NCBI RefSeq assembly: GCF_964275005.1
Contig: NC_092702.1
Location: forward strand, 7,302,330-7,366,329
Length of the DNA stretch: 64,000 nucleotides
Source of the DNA: Diadema setosum
Lineage: Eukaryota; Echinodermata; Echinoidea; Diadematoida; Diadematidae
Direction: 5' to 3'
Numbering within the stretch: position 1 is the first letter of the stretch; each line of letters begins with the position of its first letter. Of the stretch, positions 61,561 to 64,000 are shown in pieces. The notes beneath the pieces were generated by a model. It searched no databases. It was not told the DNA's origin and worked only from the letters and a program-made list of their open reading frames with translations. The position numbers were made by a program, and so were the translations under genes.

Positions 61561-63739
61561 TATTTGTCATCATTTGGATCATTATTAAGTATTAATTTGC
61601 TCTATCTCCAAGCTGTTTGAAAAGACAATCCAATAAAGCTGACAATCTGGTCATGGATATGCTTTTGATTGAAGTCAGCAGTTCACAAGTTTGCCTGTTT
61701 ATGCTTTGTCTATTGTCGGGGGGGGGGGGTCAAAAGGTCATCACTGGACTATAAAACACTATCGTAGTATACTAGTGAGAGCTTTTTACCTTGTACAGTT
61801 TGTGTGCTAAAATGGGCAGACTTCAGTTAAATGTTCATATTATTTAATGCCTTTTTTTCTCTGTCATAATAGTCATTGAAAATTAAGAGTGAGACACAAA
61901 ATCTGATGGACATGCCAGTGTATTATGATTTGTTAACGATAAGTGAATCCTTCAGAGTGCATGATTCTAATCAAGTATGCATGTATTTGGTGAAAAGCAG
62001 TACTCATATTCCCTATAAGGAGTAGTTTTATGGGATATACATTGTAGGTTAACTTCATTGGGAATCCATGATTCTTGAATTACCATGATTGATGATAATG
62101 AAAGTCAAATCTTCTGGAAGGTAATTATAATTGTAACTGTATTGATGTAAAGGTGGTGATGAATCAACTGATAAGTTGCTGTTGCAGAGATGCAGATGTT
62201 ACAGTGCCAGCTTCACCTTGTTTGTGGTACATTTATGTGCTCCCATGGTATCCTGAAAATTAAAATAATATTTCAAACTTGCCAGAAATTCTCAGCTCTC
62301 TGTTACTCCTTTTTTTTTAATGATTTGCATTCATTCAATAATATTCAGGAAAATGTACTGTTTAATGAATAGAGTAGATATATCTATGACGACTTTGAAT
62401 CTGCCCCATCACAAAATTAATTCTGTGAAATGAGGTAGTTTGTGCCAAAAGTGAGCACAGAGATGAACTTTGTCATCTCCACATGGCTGGCAAAAAATTC
62501 AATTTCCCCTTTCTTAGAGATGCTTGCAGCAAAAAACAGTTTTGGGGTAAATGAGAAATAATGGCTGCATTTAGGATGTCTCTGTTGCCACAGTTGTAAT
62601 CCCTCTTTGCTAAATATTGCCCAGTTACATGGGGAGCACAAAGGGGTGTGAAGCCATCCGTGACTCCCCCTATAAGGAGTGGAAGGTCGGCCCCGATGAC
62701 TGCAGGAAGTCAGAAATGAGGCGAAAAATATCCAATTGAGGACCCCAGAATAGCGTCCCATTGTGTCGCCAGATGATACTATCTGTTTGACGTGAAGACG
62801 CACAAAGGCCGCCCTCGCCAGCGTCTGATTTCACAACGGGACGACGGCAGGGCCCTTTGTCGACGTGCCGAGATGTTCCCCCAGAGTCCGCAAAAAGTGC
62901 AGCTGAACTCTCGACAGACCCTGCATGCATACTGACTTGTGTTGATTGTTTGTCATCTGTAATCACTGGTGCACCCCACCACTACATCCTGCCAAGGGGA
63001 AGGGAGTATGGCAAGTCTAAATATCAGTCTAAAAGGTGGCAAAAGCGAGACTCATTGTGTGTTTGACAATAAAAGTACTGGTCATCAGCACTCAAGCCAA
63101 CTTTCCTTTCTGGTTGTGATTAAAAACTTGACTCACTTTGAATTAAACATGATGAAAAACAACAGAAGTCTCAAGTCAGACAAGAAAACTAACTGGCTTT
63201 GCATAGAAGCTGGAAATCAGTAGTTACTCTCAAAAGTCTACTAAAGTCTAGCCAATTTGATGCTCTCCTATCACGCCTCATTCAGAGTCTTGACTGAACT
63301 CTCGGTACACATCATCCACCCAAAAGCACAGTGTGATTAAACTAATCAAAAGTAAACAGTAGAGGGCAGTGAGCAGCAAGTGCAGTGCTGATGACTCGTG
63401 GTTAGAGAGAGAGTTTGTGATTTGTTTTTGTGCATATCTTTGCAATTTTGGGCAGATTCTCATACAATCACAATTCCCTGCATCTGCTCTGCATTCTCAT
63501 GCATCCATGATACTTAAAGACCTATTGGTATTCATTAAAGTTTTCATCTTCACTTTTTTTTTTTTGGCTTTTATTTTGTGTATGACATTACCATGTGAAA
63601 ACATGAAAATACAGTCATGAGACAGTTTCAAAACATTCGTAAAAGACATGGCCCGTTGCCAAGATCAAAGCCCTGGTGTAACATAGTGAGAGCAGAGAAG
63701 TACAGGATACATTTAATAGGGCCCTAGTTTACGCAAACA
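61561..63739. other. Downstream intergenic DNA with one GC-rich island
   Basis: AATAAA at about 61631 may end ZCCHC4. A G run lies at about 61719-61728. The stretch 62640-62990 is clearly more GC- and CpG-rich, with open frames on both strands, but no family or splice structure could be settled. The rest shows nothing I can support. Confidence 0.4.
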
Positions 63740-64000
63740 TTAAAGGGATGGTATGGTTTTGGTTGAGATGGGGATTCAGTATTAACTTCTTCTTTTTTTG
63801 CGAGATACGTGTAATTAAAAATCCACTTATGAAATAATAAAGAGCATACAATTCTATTCTAAGAGGAATTTAAAGTTTTGTAATGACTGGGATATCAAAA
63901 AAAAAAAGCAAAGCAATCCTAATAAAGGGTTTGGCCCACCTTTTAGAAGAGTTGCTTTGTTTTAGATATCTTGCCCATTTCAAAACAAATTTTCATCAAA
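63740..64000. repeat. Start of a TTAA-type repeat cut by the window edge
   Basis: TTAAAGGGATGGTATGGTTT at 63740 has the same TTAAAGG opening as the MITEs at 5282, 17601, 55863 and 56216. The right end is outside the window, so the family cannot be confirmed. Confidence 0.45.

Overview
This is animal nuclear DNA. Genes are split by GT-AG introns, intergenic DNA is AT-rich, and the window is full of microsatellites, palindromic MITEs, a tRNA-derived SINE, an L1/Tx1-like LINE, Ty3/gypsy remnants and Helitron-like elements. The repeat types and protein similarity suggest a marine invertebrate deuterostome, most likely an echinoderm. That placement is inference; no marker here fixes the species.

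Four host loci can be supported. (1) At 1-393 (+) are the last two coding exons of a gene I cannot name. (2) At 9481-15655 (-) is a LYAR homologue (nucleolar zinc-finger protein) with a very large lysine/serine-rich tail. (3) At 37967-46109 (-) is NHLRC2 (thioredoxin-like plus NHL repeats), eight coding exons. (4) At 46640-59525 (+) is ZCCHC4 (28S rRNA m6A methyltransferase), eleven coding exons. NHLRC2 and ZCCHC4 are divergent and their start codons are about 530 bp apart over a CpG-rich stretch, so they probably share a promoter. All splice phases I reconstructed for LYAR, NHLRC2 and ZCCHC4 close into single open frames. LYAR and ZCCHC4 both act in ribosome biogenesis; NHLRC2 is not known to.

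Between LYAR and NHLRC2 (about 21.6-36.8 kb) lies a stack of nested mobile elements. One Ty3/gypsy copy is broken in pol by a 1.2 kb G/C-tract element with a 5-bp target duplication. A second Ty3/gypsy copy is split in its integrase by an L1/Tx1-like LINE flanked by a 14-bp target duplication. That LINE is itself broken in ORF1 by a 1.1 kb Harbinger-like MITE and carries a Helitron-like element in its A-rich tail. All these coding regions are decayed.

Outside this stack the window holds several non-autonomous families: three Helentron-like elements (hairpin followed by CTAG), TTAA-bounded palindromic MITEs (two sharing one TTAA), Harbinger-like MITEs, two hAT-like elements with 5-bp duplications, dispersed pogo-like fragments, and SINE pieces. 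I see no new coding system. The most distinctive signals are the Helentron-like family, one member of which carries arrays of DR1 nuclear-receptor half-sites, and the datable nested insertion stack.
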